The position numbers and the translations under genes were made by a program. The notes beneath the pieces were generated by a model. The model was not told the DNA's origin. It was given only the letters and a program-made list of their open reading frames with translations, and did no database searches. Positions 14,719 to 22,889 of a stretch of 39,072 bases of DNA are shown here, in pieces. Position 1 is the first letter of the stretch. The number at the start of each line of letters is the position of its first letter. Source of the stretch: Gemmataceae bacterium. Lineage in GTDB: Bacteria; Planctomycetota; Planctomycetia; Gemmatales; Gemmataceae. The stretch spans positions 1-39,072 of the forward strand of contig JAIEPT010000232.1 of NCBI GenBank assembly GCA_019748295.1. Direction: 5' to 3'.

Positions 14719-17548
14719 GCAGGTCTGTTTCGCCTCCGGGCCGCGTTGCGCGGATCGCTCCGCCGGCCGTCAGGCTGATGTTCCCAACCCGCGACCAGAC
14801 CCGATCGATCGGCAAATCGCCCGTGGAAGCAACCGAAACATCGATCGGCTGAAACACCCCCGCGTCGATCGACAGTTCGGTCGTCGCCACCTGGAACGCG
14901 AAACTGCTGGTCAACCCGCTGTCGCCGATCGTCACATCCACGCGGCCGCCGGAGATGGCGGCTGCCTCGACGAGCGGCGCGTCCGAATTCTGCAGGTTCC
15001 GGGCGGAAAGTGCCAGGTAATTATCCCCCTGGTCCGCAACGGAGCGGAAGGTCGGTTTCTTGGTTCCTTGAATCAGTTCCACGCCGATGCGGTTGCCGGC
15101 TTGGCCGACCCGGTCCCCCGCGAGAACAACTTCCTGGCTGGAAATCATCTGGTTGCCGAAGCTGCGGAGGTCGCCATTCGCCGCGACCACCGACGTGAGT
15201 CCGTACGGGTTGTTGATCCTTCCCGTAAGGTTGACCATCTCGGCGCCGAAAATCGACACGAGCGACCCGCCGCTGTTCGTGAGGCTCGTTCGATACGCGC
15301 CCGAGCCGGCATGAGCGGGGGAGACGGTCAGCTTCGCGGTCGCATCGCCCAGAGCGTTGATGGCATCGACGAACATTTGGCCGGCGGAATCGTTGATGAG
15401 CGTGACGGCGCCCCGGCCGGCATCGAAGCGGAAGTCGCTGTCTCCATACGTCCCGCCGTCGCGTCCCTTGGCGGTGACGCTGGCCTGCCCGCCGCCGAAG
15501 TTCGTGATCGGATCGACATAGATGACGTTCCCCGCCCGCATGTAGGTGACGCCGCGACGAGCGACCTCGTTGCCCGCGGCATCGATATAGAGGTACGCGC
15601 CGCCTCCAGTGATCGTGACGTCGGCGTCGAGATTCGCCCACCCCTCGTCGATGGGCCGATTCGCATTGCGCTGGCTTGAACCGCCATTGATGAGGACGAA
15701 TCCCGGCCGCTCGGCCTCGGCCGCATTGGCATGACGCCCGGCGTTTGCCGCGACGACGAGGTTCGACGTCCGCATCGCGGTCTTGGTCGTGCCCGGTTGG
15801 ACGTCGACGCGAGCCGCCCCGCTCACGTTGCTGGTGGCGAAGGCATTGGTCTTCCCCGCGAAGCCGCCGGAATTGGAAACGGCGCGGGCACGATTGAAGC
15901 TGCTGTAGTCGAAGAACCCGCCCTGGCTCGGCACGCCGGAATCGGCACGCAGTTCCAGCTTTCCCGGGGCGTCCAGACGGGATCCCGGCGCGACGACGAC
16001 GTCGGCCAGATACGCTTGCTGAATGGTCGAGCGGGCGGTGTTGTCCACGCCAAGGCCGCCTCCGGACACTTCGGAATCCGCGATGGCGCCGTTGAGTCCC
16101 GCCCCATACGCCAGAATCTGCATGTCCAGCCCGGCGTTCATGCGAGCGCCGGCGCCGATGTCGGTGCGAGAGGACGCAGTGCCGAAGATTTCCGCAGTGG
16201 CGTCGGCGCCGGAGCCGAGACCCTTGCCGTCCGCTTTCGCCGACGCTTCGCTGCCGAGTCCCGATACCGATTCCACCAGGACGTTCAGCCCCGCGTTGAC
16301 GACCGCGCCGGCGCCGATGACGGCGCGGGCCGGATCGTTCGCACTGGTGACTGCCAGCGCTTCGGGCACCCCGGCGAGTCCGCCCGAGAACGATGTGGCC
16401 GAGGAGATGATTCCGCTGTCCTGCGATACCGCACGCAGCTTGAAGCTGCCGCGCCCGGTATCGACCTGCACTCGGTCGCCGAGTTGCGCCGTGCTGGAGT
16501 CGTTGACCGTCGCAAAGGCTTTCGGCATTCCCGCCGCGATCAAGCCGCCGGAGCCGTGCGTCGCCGTGGCGGCGACGGAACCCGGGAAGTTCGCACCAAA
16601 GCCCCTGCGGTTCGTCGAATCCAACACGATGTCCCTGCCGGCATTCAGCTTGGCATCGGCGCCGACCACGACGGATACGGGCGCATTACGCAGGGCGGTG
16701 GCCGATCCGGTGCCCACGGCGACCAACGCATATTGCTTCCCCTTGGTGTCCGCCCAAACCGCCTGTGCCGAGCCGGCATTCACGACGAGATCGCGCGCCG
16801 CCGAGATGTTCGCCCCGCTGCCGAGGGATGCCGAAGTCTCCGCGGGCCGAGTCGACGCGCCGTTGACGGCGCCGGAGCCGACCGCGGCGTTCGCGGTGGT
16901 GACGCCGACGCCGACGATCCCCGCCGCGACGAAACCGTCGCTGCGCGCCTCCGAAGCGCTCGTCGAATCCGCGGTCACGACAACGTTGTTGCCGCTTCGA
17001 ACGATCGCTCCCGGCTCGATTCGGCCCCGCACGATGGGGCCGGTGATGGCGTTCGCGCGCGTGTCGCTCCCCGCGCCGACGGCGGCGACCGCCACGGCCC
17101 TCGCGTTGGCCTTGTTCGACAAGTCGTCCACCTTGGCGGCCACGATCACATCGCCGTACGTCGTGGTCGCACCCCCCGCCAAACGGGCTTCGACAAGAGG
17201 AGCGTTCGTGGAGTTCGCTTCGGACACGCCGACGGCGAGAGCCGTGCCCCCCGCCGCGCCCAGCGTGCGCGCGCTCGCGCCAGATTGGGCTTCAGCGTTT
17301 ACCGCGATGCCGTAACCGGCCGATACGCTTCCATCGGCAAAAGCCTGGACGGTCGTCGTTGCGTTCGAAGCCGCGCGGGCTCCGGCGCCGGCGATGCCGA
17401 AGATGGAGACTGCCACCGACGTAGCAACCGCTTCCGCGGCAAGGTCGCCTTCCGCAGACGCGTCGATGCGGAGGACGCCGCCCGCGGCAATCAAGCAGTT
17501 TCGCCGGAATGCGCTCCAACAGCGAATCGTCGCTTTGGTGCGCGGCAA
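14465..17548 (-). CDS. Giant surface protein, N-terminal-most fragment: repetitive Ala/Gly/Val-rich beta-helix region
   Basis: The real part runs from about 17490 (AAGGVLRIDASAEGDLAAEA) to about 14640 (GGIGAATALEMVSA); the ATG at 17548 and the last 60 codons are out-of-frame. It consists of many repeats of the type GAxVxAGxDxxVxSxS/TxNxA, for example SGANISAARDLVVNAGSAQA, GADAKLNAGRDIVLDSTNRR and GAVVNAGLNVLVESVS. These suggest a long beta-solenoid as in filamentous haemagglutinin-like or leukotoxin LktA-like proteins. No signal peptide or other export signal is present, because the true start of the gene is absent from this window. After the frame change near 14640 the similarity continues in 8992-14718. 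Confidence 0.82.
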   Translation of the reverse strand: MPRTKATIRCWSAFRRNCLIAAGGVLRIDASAEGDLAAEAVATSVAVSIFGIAGAGARAASNATTTVQAFADGSVSAGYGIAVNAEAQSGASARTLGAAGGTALAVGVSEANSTNAPLVEARLAGGATTTYGDVIVAAKVDDLSNKANARAVAVAAVGAGSDTRANAITGPIVRGRIEPGAIVRSGNNVVVTADSTSASEARSDGFVAAGIVGVGVTTANAAVGSGAVNGASTRPAETSASLGSGANISAARDLVVNAGSAQAVWADTKGKQYALVAVGTGSATALRNAPVSVVVGADAKLNAGRDIVLDSTNRRGFGANFPGSVAATATHGSGGLIAAGMPKAFATVNDSSTAQLGDRVQVDTGRGSFKLRAVSQDSGIISSATSFSGGLAGVPEALAVTSANDPARAVIGAGAVVNAGLNVLVESVSGLGSEASAKADGKGLGSGADATAEIFGTASSRTDIGAGARMNAGLDMQILAYGAGLNGAIADSEVSGGGLGVDNTARSTIQQAYLADVVVAPGSRLDAPGKLELRADSGVPSQGGFFDYSSFNRARAVSNSGGFAGKTNAFATSNVSGAARVDVQPGTTKTAMRTSNLVVAANAGRHANAAEAERPGFVLINGGSSQRNANRPIDEGWANLDADVTITGGGAYLYIDAAGNEVARRGVTYMRAGNVIYVDPITNFGGGQASVTAKGRDGGTYGDSDFRFDAGRGAVTLINDSAGQMFVDAINALGDATAKLTVSPAHAGSGAYRTSLTNSGGSLVSIFGAEMVNLTGRINNPYGLTSVVAANGDLRSFGNQMISSQEVVLAGDRVGQAGNRIGVELIQGTKKPTFRSVADQGDNYLALSARNLQNSDAPLVEAAAISGGRVDVTIGDSGLTSSFAFQVATTELSIDAGVFQPIDVSVASTGDLPIDRVWSRVGNISLTAGGAIRATRPGGETDLLGNSVSLVAAGGIGAATALEMVSAYSGPTCGDGRGGRPDSARSDRAFHVGQSDRFHRGRYRSQDDGRIARRPRREWTGEQHRSR

Positions 17549-17738
17549 GCAACTTCTTCACGCGCTCGCGCAATGCCGCATTCTCGCCGCACGCCTCGTT
17601 CAGATACGCGGTCTGGTCCGCCGGCTCCGTGCGTTGGAGTGCTTCGATAAAGATGTCGAGCTCGGCCATGCATTCCACCTTAGGGGCTGCGGCGGCGAGA
17701 GGAACAGACGCCTCCCCTTCCTCCATGCGATTTTCCAC
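17490..17738 (-). pseudogene. Truncated serine/threonine protein kinase gene (N-terminal cap only)
   Basis: The frame encodes MAELDIFIEALQRTEPADQT and then a helical AYLNEACGENAALRERVKKL stretch ending in AAHQSDDSLLERIPAKLLD. This is the short helical cap found before the kinase domain in many planctomycete serine/threonine kinases that follow an ECF sigma factor. It should be followed by a kinase domain with a glycine loop, but at about 17490 the sequence changes to the giant protein in a +1 frame, and no kinase motif is present anywhere nearby. The start could be the ATG at 17669 or the GTG at 17738. The sigma factor gene ends 50 bases upstream, as expected for the usual pair. Confidence 0.72.
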
Positions 17739-17788
17739 GTTCGTTCGCGCAGCGCATCATTCTTTTTCGGGTCCGGGCGTGGGTGATC

Positions 17789-18379
17789 TTATTCGGATGC
17801 GGGTTCATCCGCGGAGCGAAGACGCTCAAGCAGCCAGGCGCGGGCGTAGGCCCAGTGAGCGGTAGCCGTCCGCGGAGCGATCCCCAAGGCGCTGGCTGCT
17901 TCCTTGAGCGTCAGGCCTGCGAAATACCGCAATTTCACCAATTCCACGATGCTTGGCTCCGCTTTCGCCAATTCGGAAAGAGCCTCGTCCAACGCCAACA
18001 ACTCGTCCGCCATTTCAGGCTCAGCGATCGAATCCGGATCAATCGGCTCTCGTGCGCGGCCGCCGCCGTGCTTGATGCGATCCTTGCGGCGAGCTGCTTC
18101 GATCAGAATGCGCCGCATCGCTTCCGCCGCGGCGGCCAGGAAGTGCCTGCTCCCGTCCCACCGCGTCTCGCTGTTTTCCGGTTTGGGGGCGCCTCGCAAA
18201 AGCCGCAGGTAGGCTTCATGGACCAGCGCAGTAGGCTGCAGCGTGTTCCCCGGACTTTCGCGACGCATGGACGAAGCGGCGAGTCGCTTCAACTCGTCAT
18301 ACACCGCCGAAAAAAGGGCCGCGGTGGCGCCTTCGTCCCCCTCCTCGACGGCGCGTAGCAGTTGCGTCACGTCAGCCAT
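17789..18379 (-). CDS. RNA polymerase ECF-type sigma factor (Sig-70_X6 / planctomycete type)
   Basis: The 196-residue product has sigma region 2 at about 5-100 (ALFSAVYDELKRLAASSMRR, then LQPTALVHEAYLRLLRG and HFLAAAAEAMRRILIEAARR) and sigma region 4 at about 140-190 (LVKLRYFAGLTLKEAASALG followed by IAPRTATAHWAYARAWL, a helix-turn-helix). It is typical of the ECF factors that sit in front of a serine/threonine kinase. The ATG at 18379 is chosen over the longer frame because AGGAGG lies about 10 bases upstream. There is no anti-sigma gene nearby. The kinase that normally follows is only a fragment (17490-17738). The target promoters are unknown; the giant surface gene downstream is a possible but unproven target. 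Confidence 0.9.
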   Translation of the reverse strand: MADVTQLLRAVEEGDEGATAALFSAVYDELKRLAASSMRRESPGNTLQPTALVHEAYLRLLRGAPKPENSETRWDGSRHFLAAAAEAMRRILIEAARRKDRIKHGGGRAREPIDPDSIAEPEMADELLALDEALSELAKAEPSIVELVKLRYFAGLTLKEAASALGIAPRTATAHWAYARAWLLERLRSADEPASE

Positions 18380-19210
18380 GATGATCTCGGCCTCCTGAAA
18401 CCCGAAACGCACACGCCACAAAGACAGACTACGTCGCAACCTCAAGCGGTTAGGCAAATCGTTAGTAGCAGCTTCGGTCAAGCGAGGAGGCAACACGGGA
18501 GGGGCGGAGCAGCCTCCCGGCAAACAATCTGTCGGACCGTCTCCGGGCCGATTGACTTCACATCTCCAGTTCCGTCATTTGATCGGCCGGGAGCCGCAGC
18601 GTCCAATGGCGAAGCCGGCTTGAAATGCTGAACCAAATCTCGACCTGATTCATCCGTGACGGATGCTTCGCCACGCCGGCGTCGGGGTCCGTGGTCGAGG
18701 TCCGTGATCGGGGCCGTGGCAATCGTCTGCTTAATGGGGGTCGCGAAGTCGGCCTCGTCCCGCGTTTTGCTGAGATTTGCCGGCGTCGATTCGGTCGCAG
18801 CGTGATCGAAAGCCGAAACCAGACATGTGCGAGAGCCGTTGTCGCACCACCAATCTACGCGCGGGCGCGAAATTCGGCAGGCCTAAGTAGCTCCCTGCGC
18901 CCGTGGAGACGACGAAAGCGGTTCCATGTGAGCAAACGATCGTCGGCGCCATGCCTCTTCCGAAAACGACGTGCGGAGCTTCGCCCCGGACTACGCGCGA
19001 AAAGCAGCGGATTATTCAAGAAATTCGAGTTAAGCAAATTCGGTCCGATGCAATTTCGGCCTCTCTTTCGCAGGCAATCTGCGGGATTGCTTTCCTTGCC
19101 GGCAAAATATCCCGCCGTGACGCTCGATCTCGCGTGGTCCGCCACGGTAAACTGCACCCCAAGACGATCGGGGCGTTGCGCGTCGATTCGCCACTTTGAG
19201 GTTCCACGCC
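18380..19210. other. Long intergenic region between divergent sigma and isomerase genes
   Basis: About 830 bases separate the sigma gene from the plus-strand gene at 19211. The open frames here (for example 18691-19359 plus and 18855-19352 minus) are Arg-rich and look like no protein. A TTGACC box on the minus strand near 18477-18482 is not followed by a good -10. No hairpin with a U-tract and no copy of the repeat families was seen. It should contain the start signals of both flanking genes, but I cannot point to them. Confidence 0.5.
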
Positions 19211-20119
19211 ATGCCGCTGAAAATATCCGCGTTTCCCAAGTGCTATCTCGACCAGATCGCCGGCGAGCGGTCGATGTCGGTGTTCGAGTGGATCGAGATG
19301 GCTCGCTCCCTCGATGCGGATGGGCTCGAGATGTACGAGGGTTTTTTCGCAAGCCTTGAGCCGAGCTACCTCGATCGCGTGGGCGAAGCGATCGGCAACG
19401 CGGGATTCGAGATGCCGATGCTCTGCTGCTCCCCCGATTTCACGAATCCCGACCCCGACGGCCGCAAGCGGGCGATGGAGAAGGAAGCGGAGATGATCCG
19501 CGTCACGCGCCGCCTGGGGGGAGCGGGAGCGGTGTGCCGGGTGCTGAGCGGGCAGCGGTATCCGGACGTGGATCGACGGCAGGGGCTTGAGTGGGCTGTC
19601 GAGTGCATCGAGCAAGTGCTGCCCACCGCTCGCGAATGCGACGTCGTGCTTGGCCTGGAGAACCATTACAAGGACGGATTCTGGAAGTACCCTGAGTTCG
19701 CTCAAAAGAAGGATGTGTTTCTCGAACTGGTGAACGCCATCTCGGACCGCAAACACTTCGGCGTGCAATACGATCCCTCCAATGCGATCGTGGCCGGCGA
19801 CGACCCGGTCGAGTTGCTGCGCGCGGTGGCGGATCGCGTCGTCAGCATGCATGCCAGCGACCGCTACCTTGCGGAAGGCGCGTCGATCGATTCGCTTCGC
19901 CAAGCCGACGGAACGCTTGGCTATTCGCCCAACCTTCGGCACGGCGTGACGGGCAAAGGCCTCAACGACTACGATGCCATCTTCCGCATCCTGGCGGAGC
20001 ACGACTATCGCGGCTGGGTCAGCATCGAAGACGGGATGAACGGCATGGGCGAAATGGCGGAATCGCTTGCCTTCCTTCGGCAAATGAGCGCGAAGTACTT
20101 TCCGGAGGAGCGAGCATGA
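19211..20119 (+). CDS. Sugar phosphate isomerase/epimerase (TIM-barrel, xylose isomerase-like)
   Basis: The product (302 residues from the ATG at 19211) is a TIM-barrel protein of the AP-endonuclease-2/xylose isomerase-like superfamily. Visible signatures are ADGLEMYEGF near the N-terminus, LGLENHYKDGFWKYP (about 148-162; conserved metal-ligand Glu and His), FGVQYDPSNAIVAGDDP (about 180-196) with Asp, VSMHASDRY (His), and GWVSIEDGMNG (Glu) near 275. These residues are the expected divalent metal ligands. A TTG 15 bases earlier could also start the gene, but GAGG about 9 bases before the ATG supports 19211. It overlaps the next gene by ATGA, so the two are translationally coupled, and probably act on the same sugar, inositol or keto-sugar substrate. 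The exact substrate is not readable. Confidence 0.88.
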   Translation: MPLKISAFPKCYLDQIAGERSMSVFEWIEMARSLDADGLEMYEGFFASLEPSYLDRVGEAIGNAGFEMPMLCCSPDFTNPDPDGRKRAMEKEAEMIRVTRRLGGAGAVCRVLSGQRYPDVDRRQGLEWAVECIEQVLPTARECDVVLGLENHYKDGFWKYPEFAQKKDVFLELVNAISDRKHFGVQYDPSNAIVAGDDPVELLRAVADRVVSMHASDRYLAEGASIDSLRQADGTLGYSPNLRHGVTGKGLNDYDAIFRILAEHDYRGWVSIEDGMNGMGEMAESLAFLRQMSAKYFPEERA

Positions 20120-21195
20120 TGCCGGTGCGCATAGGCCTGATCGGCTGCGGCAAAGTGGGCCAGATTCATGCGACCGCGATCCGCAGTCTACCGGAAGCGG
20201 AGCTGACGGCGGTTTGCGACGTCAGCGTCGAACGCGCCGCGGCTTTCGCCAGCCGCTATCAGGCTCGCGCCTTCAGCGACGTGGATGCGATGTTGCGCGA
20301 AGGCGGCATCGAGGCGGTTGCGATCGGCACGCCGCACCCGCTTCATGCGTCCCCGGCCATTCGAGCGGCTCAGGCCGGCGTTCATGTGCTCGTGGAAAAG
20401 CCGCTCGCAGCCACGCTAGAGGATTGCGACGCCATGCTCGCCGCCGCGAGGCAATCGGGCGTGCTTCTCGGCGCGATCAGCCAACGGCGGTTTTACGAAC
20501 CAGTTCGCCGCATCAAGGACGCCATCAACGCCGGCAAGATCGGCCGCCCTGCTCTGGCCGTCTTCACGATGTATAGCTGGCGCGAGCCGTCCTATTACGA
20601 ATCGGACCCCTGGCGCGGAAAGTGGGACACCGAAGGCGGCGGCGTTCTCGTCAACCAGTCGCCGCACCAGCTCGACCTGCTCCGCTGGTTCATGGGCCCC
20701 ATCGCCGAGGTCAGCGGCTACTGGGCCAACATCAATCACCCGAGCATCGAGGTGGACGACACTGCCGTCGCCATCCTGCGTTTCGCCAACGGCGGCATCG
20801 GTTCGATCGTCACCAGCGTTTCGCAGAAGCCGGGCATCTACACCAAAGTGCATATCCACGGAACGAATGGGGCATCCGTCGGCGTGGAAACGGATCGCGG
20901 AGCCACCTTCATCGCCGGCATGACCTCGATTGCCGAACCTCCGCTGAATGACATGTGGACGATCCCCGGCGAAGAGGCGATGCTCGCCCAGTTTCAGGCG
21001 GAGGATCGCACCCAGTTCACCGAGGTGGACGCGACGACCCACTATCACGCGTTGCAGATTCAGGATTTCGTCCGCGCCATCCGCGCGGGCCGGCAACCGA
21101 TGGTCACCGGCGAAGACGGCCGGGCCGTGGTCGAACTGTTCACCGCCATCTATCGCTCGAACCGCGAACGGCGTCCCGTGCTGCTCGGCGAATAA
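20116..21195 (+). CDS. Gfo/Idh/MocA family NAD(P)-dependent oxidoreductase
   Basis: The 359-residue product has an N-terminal Rossmann fold (IGLIGCGKVGQIHATAIRSL, about 5-24), AVCDVSVERAAAFA, AVAIGTPHPLHA and the family signature VLVEKPLA (about 95-102) with the conserved Lys. A C-terminal alpha/beta half carries GGGVLVNQSPHQLDLLRWF (about 176-194), where the His/Asp pair is usually catalytic. The family oxidises or reduces sugar or cyclitol hydroxyls with NAD(P). Its start overlaps the stop of the isomerase gene by four bases. The stop codon (21193-21195) is followed immediately by an R1 repeat. No export signal is present, so the enzyme is cytoplasmic. Confidence 0.9.
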   Translation: MMPVRIGLIGCGKVGQIHATAIRSLPEAELTAVCDVSVERAAAFASRYQARAFSDVDAMLREGGIEAVAIGTPHPLHASPAIRAAQAGVHVLVEKPLAATLEDCDAMLAAARQSGVLLGAISQRRFYEPVRRIKDAINAGKIGRPALAVFTMYSWREPSYYESDPWRGKWDTEGGGVLVNQSPHQLDLLRWFMGPIAEVSGYWANINHPSIEVDDTAVAILRFANGGIGSIVTSVSQKPGIYTKVHIHGTNGASVGVETDRGATFIAGMTSIAEPPLNDMWTIPGEEAMLAQFQAEDRTQFTEVDATTHYHALQIQDFVRAIRAGRQPMVTGEDGRAVVELFTAIYRSNRERRPVLLGE

Positions 21196-21607
21196 GGCGA
21201 GCGGCAGGAGATAGTCTCCCTCTCCCTCCGGGAGAGGGAGACTTTTCTCGCGCAACGCCACTTCGCACGCCCTCACCCCCGGCCCCTCTCCCTCCGGGGG
21301 GATATTGCATCTTCGACGTAAATCACTTGGATCCGTGGAAGCAGCCGCGACGTGCCATGCTTGGGCGGATCCCTGGCCGGGGCCAGCGAACTGCCCGCTT
21401 TCACCGTCCAAGCATGCCCTCAGACTGAACGCTCGGAAGCTTCGCATGCTTCGCCGGTGGAAGCGGAAGCATTGAACAGCCCGGCCAGGGACCCGGCGAA
21501 GCATGACACACGCCACACCATGAAACTCAATCAATGACTCTTCAACGCTTTCGGTTGAAGATGCAATATCTTGCCGGAGGGAGAGGGGAGAAATGCAGGC
21601 GCCGCTC
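21196..21607. repeat. Bipartite palindromic repeat (family R1), copy b, interrupted by a nested element
   Basis: The copy starts at the base after the stop codon of the oxidoreductase (GGCGAGCGGCAGGAG), runs through its first hairpin (CTCCCTCTCCCTCCGGGAGA), the spacer (CGCAACGCCACTTCGCACGC) and the left half of its second hairpin to 21300. It is then interrupted by 21301-21570 and resumes with CCGGAGGGAGAGGGG to GCCGCTCGCC near 21607. The order and orientation are the reverse of copy a. Confidence 0.8.
21301..21570. mobile_element. 270-bp element with 14-bp terminal inverted repeats, nested in R1
   Basis: The ends are GATATTGCATCTTC (21301-21314) and its exact inverse GAAGATGCAATATC (21557-21570). 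The inside has further inverted stretches (GCCATGCTTGG against CCAAGCATGC; TCCCTGGCCGGG against CCCGGCCAGGGA). There is no transposase and no real coding frame. The element splits an R1 hairpin at its loop, where CCGG flanks both sides and could be a target duplication. This is what a non-autonomous insertion would look like; mobility is inferred from structure only. Confidence 0.65.
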
Positions 21608-21689
21608 GCCTAATCGCTGGCACGTGTGGCACGCCCTGAACGTAGCGAAGGGCGTGGAAGCGGTGCTGACGCAGCATCCAACTTGCAAT

Positions 21690-22835
21690 TCAGTCGCCGA
21701 AATTGGTGCCGATGCGGCGGGCGGTGGCGATCAGCGGGTGGTCCGGCGGAACGAGCTTCGTTTTGCCCGCGACTTCCGCGAGCGGAACGGACGTTACGCT
21801 GGATCCCTTCATCGAGACCATCGCGTTGTACTCGCCGCGCGAGAGCATCTCGGCGGCGTAGGTGCCGAACCGGCTTGCGAGCACTCGGTCGAAAGGCGTT
21901 GGGATGCCGCCGCGCTGCAAGTGACCCAGGACCGTCACTCGCGTTTCCATATCGACCCGCTTGTTGATCGCTTTGGCGACCACGAGCCCCGCTCGCCCGT
22001 CGGCGCCTTCCTCGAGCACCGCTTCGGCGGATTTGCTTTTCTTCTTCCCCTTATCCTTCTTCTTGTCTTTTTTCTTCTCGCCCTTTTCTTCCGCTTCCGA
22101 CTCCTCGACTTTTCTTTTCGGCTTCGCCCCTTCCGCGACGGCGACAATGCTGAACCATTTGCCGCGCCGTCGGCGTTCGGTCAAATGCTGGCAAATGCTG
22201 TCCATGTCGTAGGGGATTTCCGGAATCAGAATAACGTCGGCGCCTCCGGCAATGCCGGCGTTCAATGCAAGCCAGCCTGCATTGTGCCCCATCAGTTCGA
22301 TCACCATCACGCGCAGGTGCGCTTCCGCCGTCGAATACAGCTTGTCGATCGCCTGGGCCGCGGTGGTCACGGCGGAATCGAAACCGAAGGTGATGTCAGT
22401 CTCGGCGAGGTCGTTGTCGATCGTCTTCGGCAACCCGATGACGTTGAGCCCTTGCTTCGACAAGTTGTAAGCAACTTTGTGGGTGCCGTTGCCGCCGAGG
22501 ACGACGAGGCAATCGAGGCCGAGGCGGTGGTAGGTTTCGACGGCCCGAGCGGTGAGATCGACGGTTTCGCCGTTGGGCAGCGGCATCTTGTGCGGCTTCT
22601 CGCGGCTGGTGCCGAGGATGGTGCCGCCGAGCGAGAGGATGCCGGAGACGTCGTGCAGGTGGAGGATGCGCGAATGGTTTTCGACGAGGCCGCGGAAGCC
22701 TTTTTCGATGCCGATCACTTCGATGTGAAAGTCGGACATCGCGGGCTTGGCAACGCCGCGAATGGCCGCGTTGAGCCCGGGGCAATCGCCGCCGCTGGTG
22801 AGGATGCCGATGCACCGAGCCTGAGAAATCGCCAT
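21690..22835 (-). CDS. pfkA: 6-phosphofructokinase with a charged insert
   Basis: The 381-residue product is a PFK: GILTSGGDCPGLNAAIRG at the N-terminus (phosphate-binding Gly loop), VLGGNGTHKVA (about 114-124), the catalytic PKTIDND, then IELMGHNAGWLAL and IPEIPYDMD. Active-site features are mixed. GGNG keeps the Gly of ATP-dependent enzymes (position 104 in the E. coli numbering), whereas the Lys in LPKTIDND resembles PPi-type or mixed enzymes; the phosphoryl donor therefore needs an assay. An unusual insert of about 40 residues, nearly all Lys, Glu, Asp and Ser (KPKRKVEESEAEEKGEKKKD ...), lies near 233-275 after SIVAVAEGA. It would be a flexible surface loop. The gene is 54 bases downstream of the UvrA-like gene and probably co-transcribed. 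Confidence 0.9.
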   Translation of the reverse strand: MAISQARCIGILTSGGDCPGLNAAIRGVAKPAMSDFHIEVIGIEKGFRGLVENHSRILHLHDVSGILSLGGTILGTSREKPHKMPLPNGETVDLTARAVETYHRLGLDCLVVLGGNGTHKVAYNLSKQGLNVIGLPKTIDNDLAETDITFGFDSAVTTAAQAIDKLYSTAEAHLRVMVIELMGHNAGWLALNAGIAGGADVILIPEIPYDMDSICQHLTERRRRGKWFSIVAVAEGAKPKRKVEESEAEEKGEKKKDKKKDKGKKKSKSAEAVLEEGADGRAGLVVAKAINKRVDMETRVTVLGHLQRGGIPTPFDRVLASRFGTYAAEMLSRGEYNAMVSMKGSSVTSVPLAEVAGKTKLVPPDHPLIATARRIGTNFGD

Positions 22836-22889
22836 GGTTCGCCTCGCACGAAGGAATGCCGTCGTTGTATGGCGGTGCGGCCTTCTCGT

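Noticed and set aside
15731-17650. Plus-strand 639-codon frame
   Set aside because: Arg/Gly-rich antisense shadow of the beta-solenoid gene; no recognisable domain or ribosome site.
18691-19359. Gene between the sigma factor and the isomerase
   Set aside because: The frame overlaps the well-supported isomerase start, is Arg-rich and has no ribosome site or domain.
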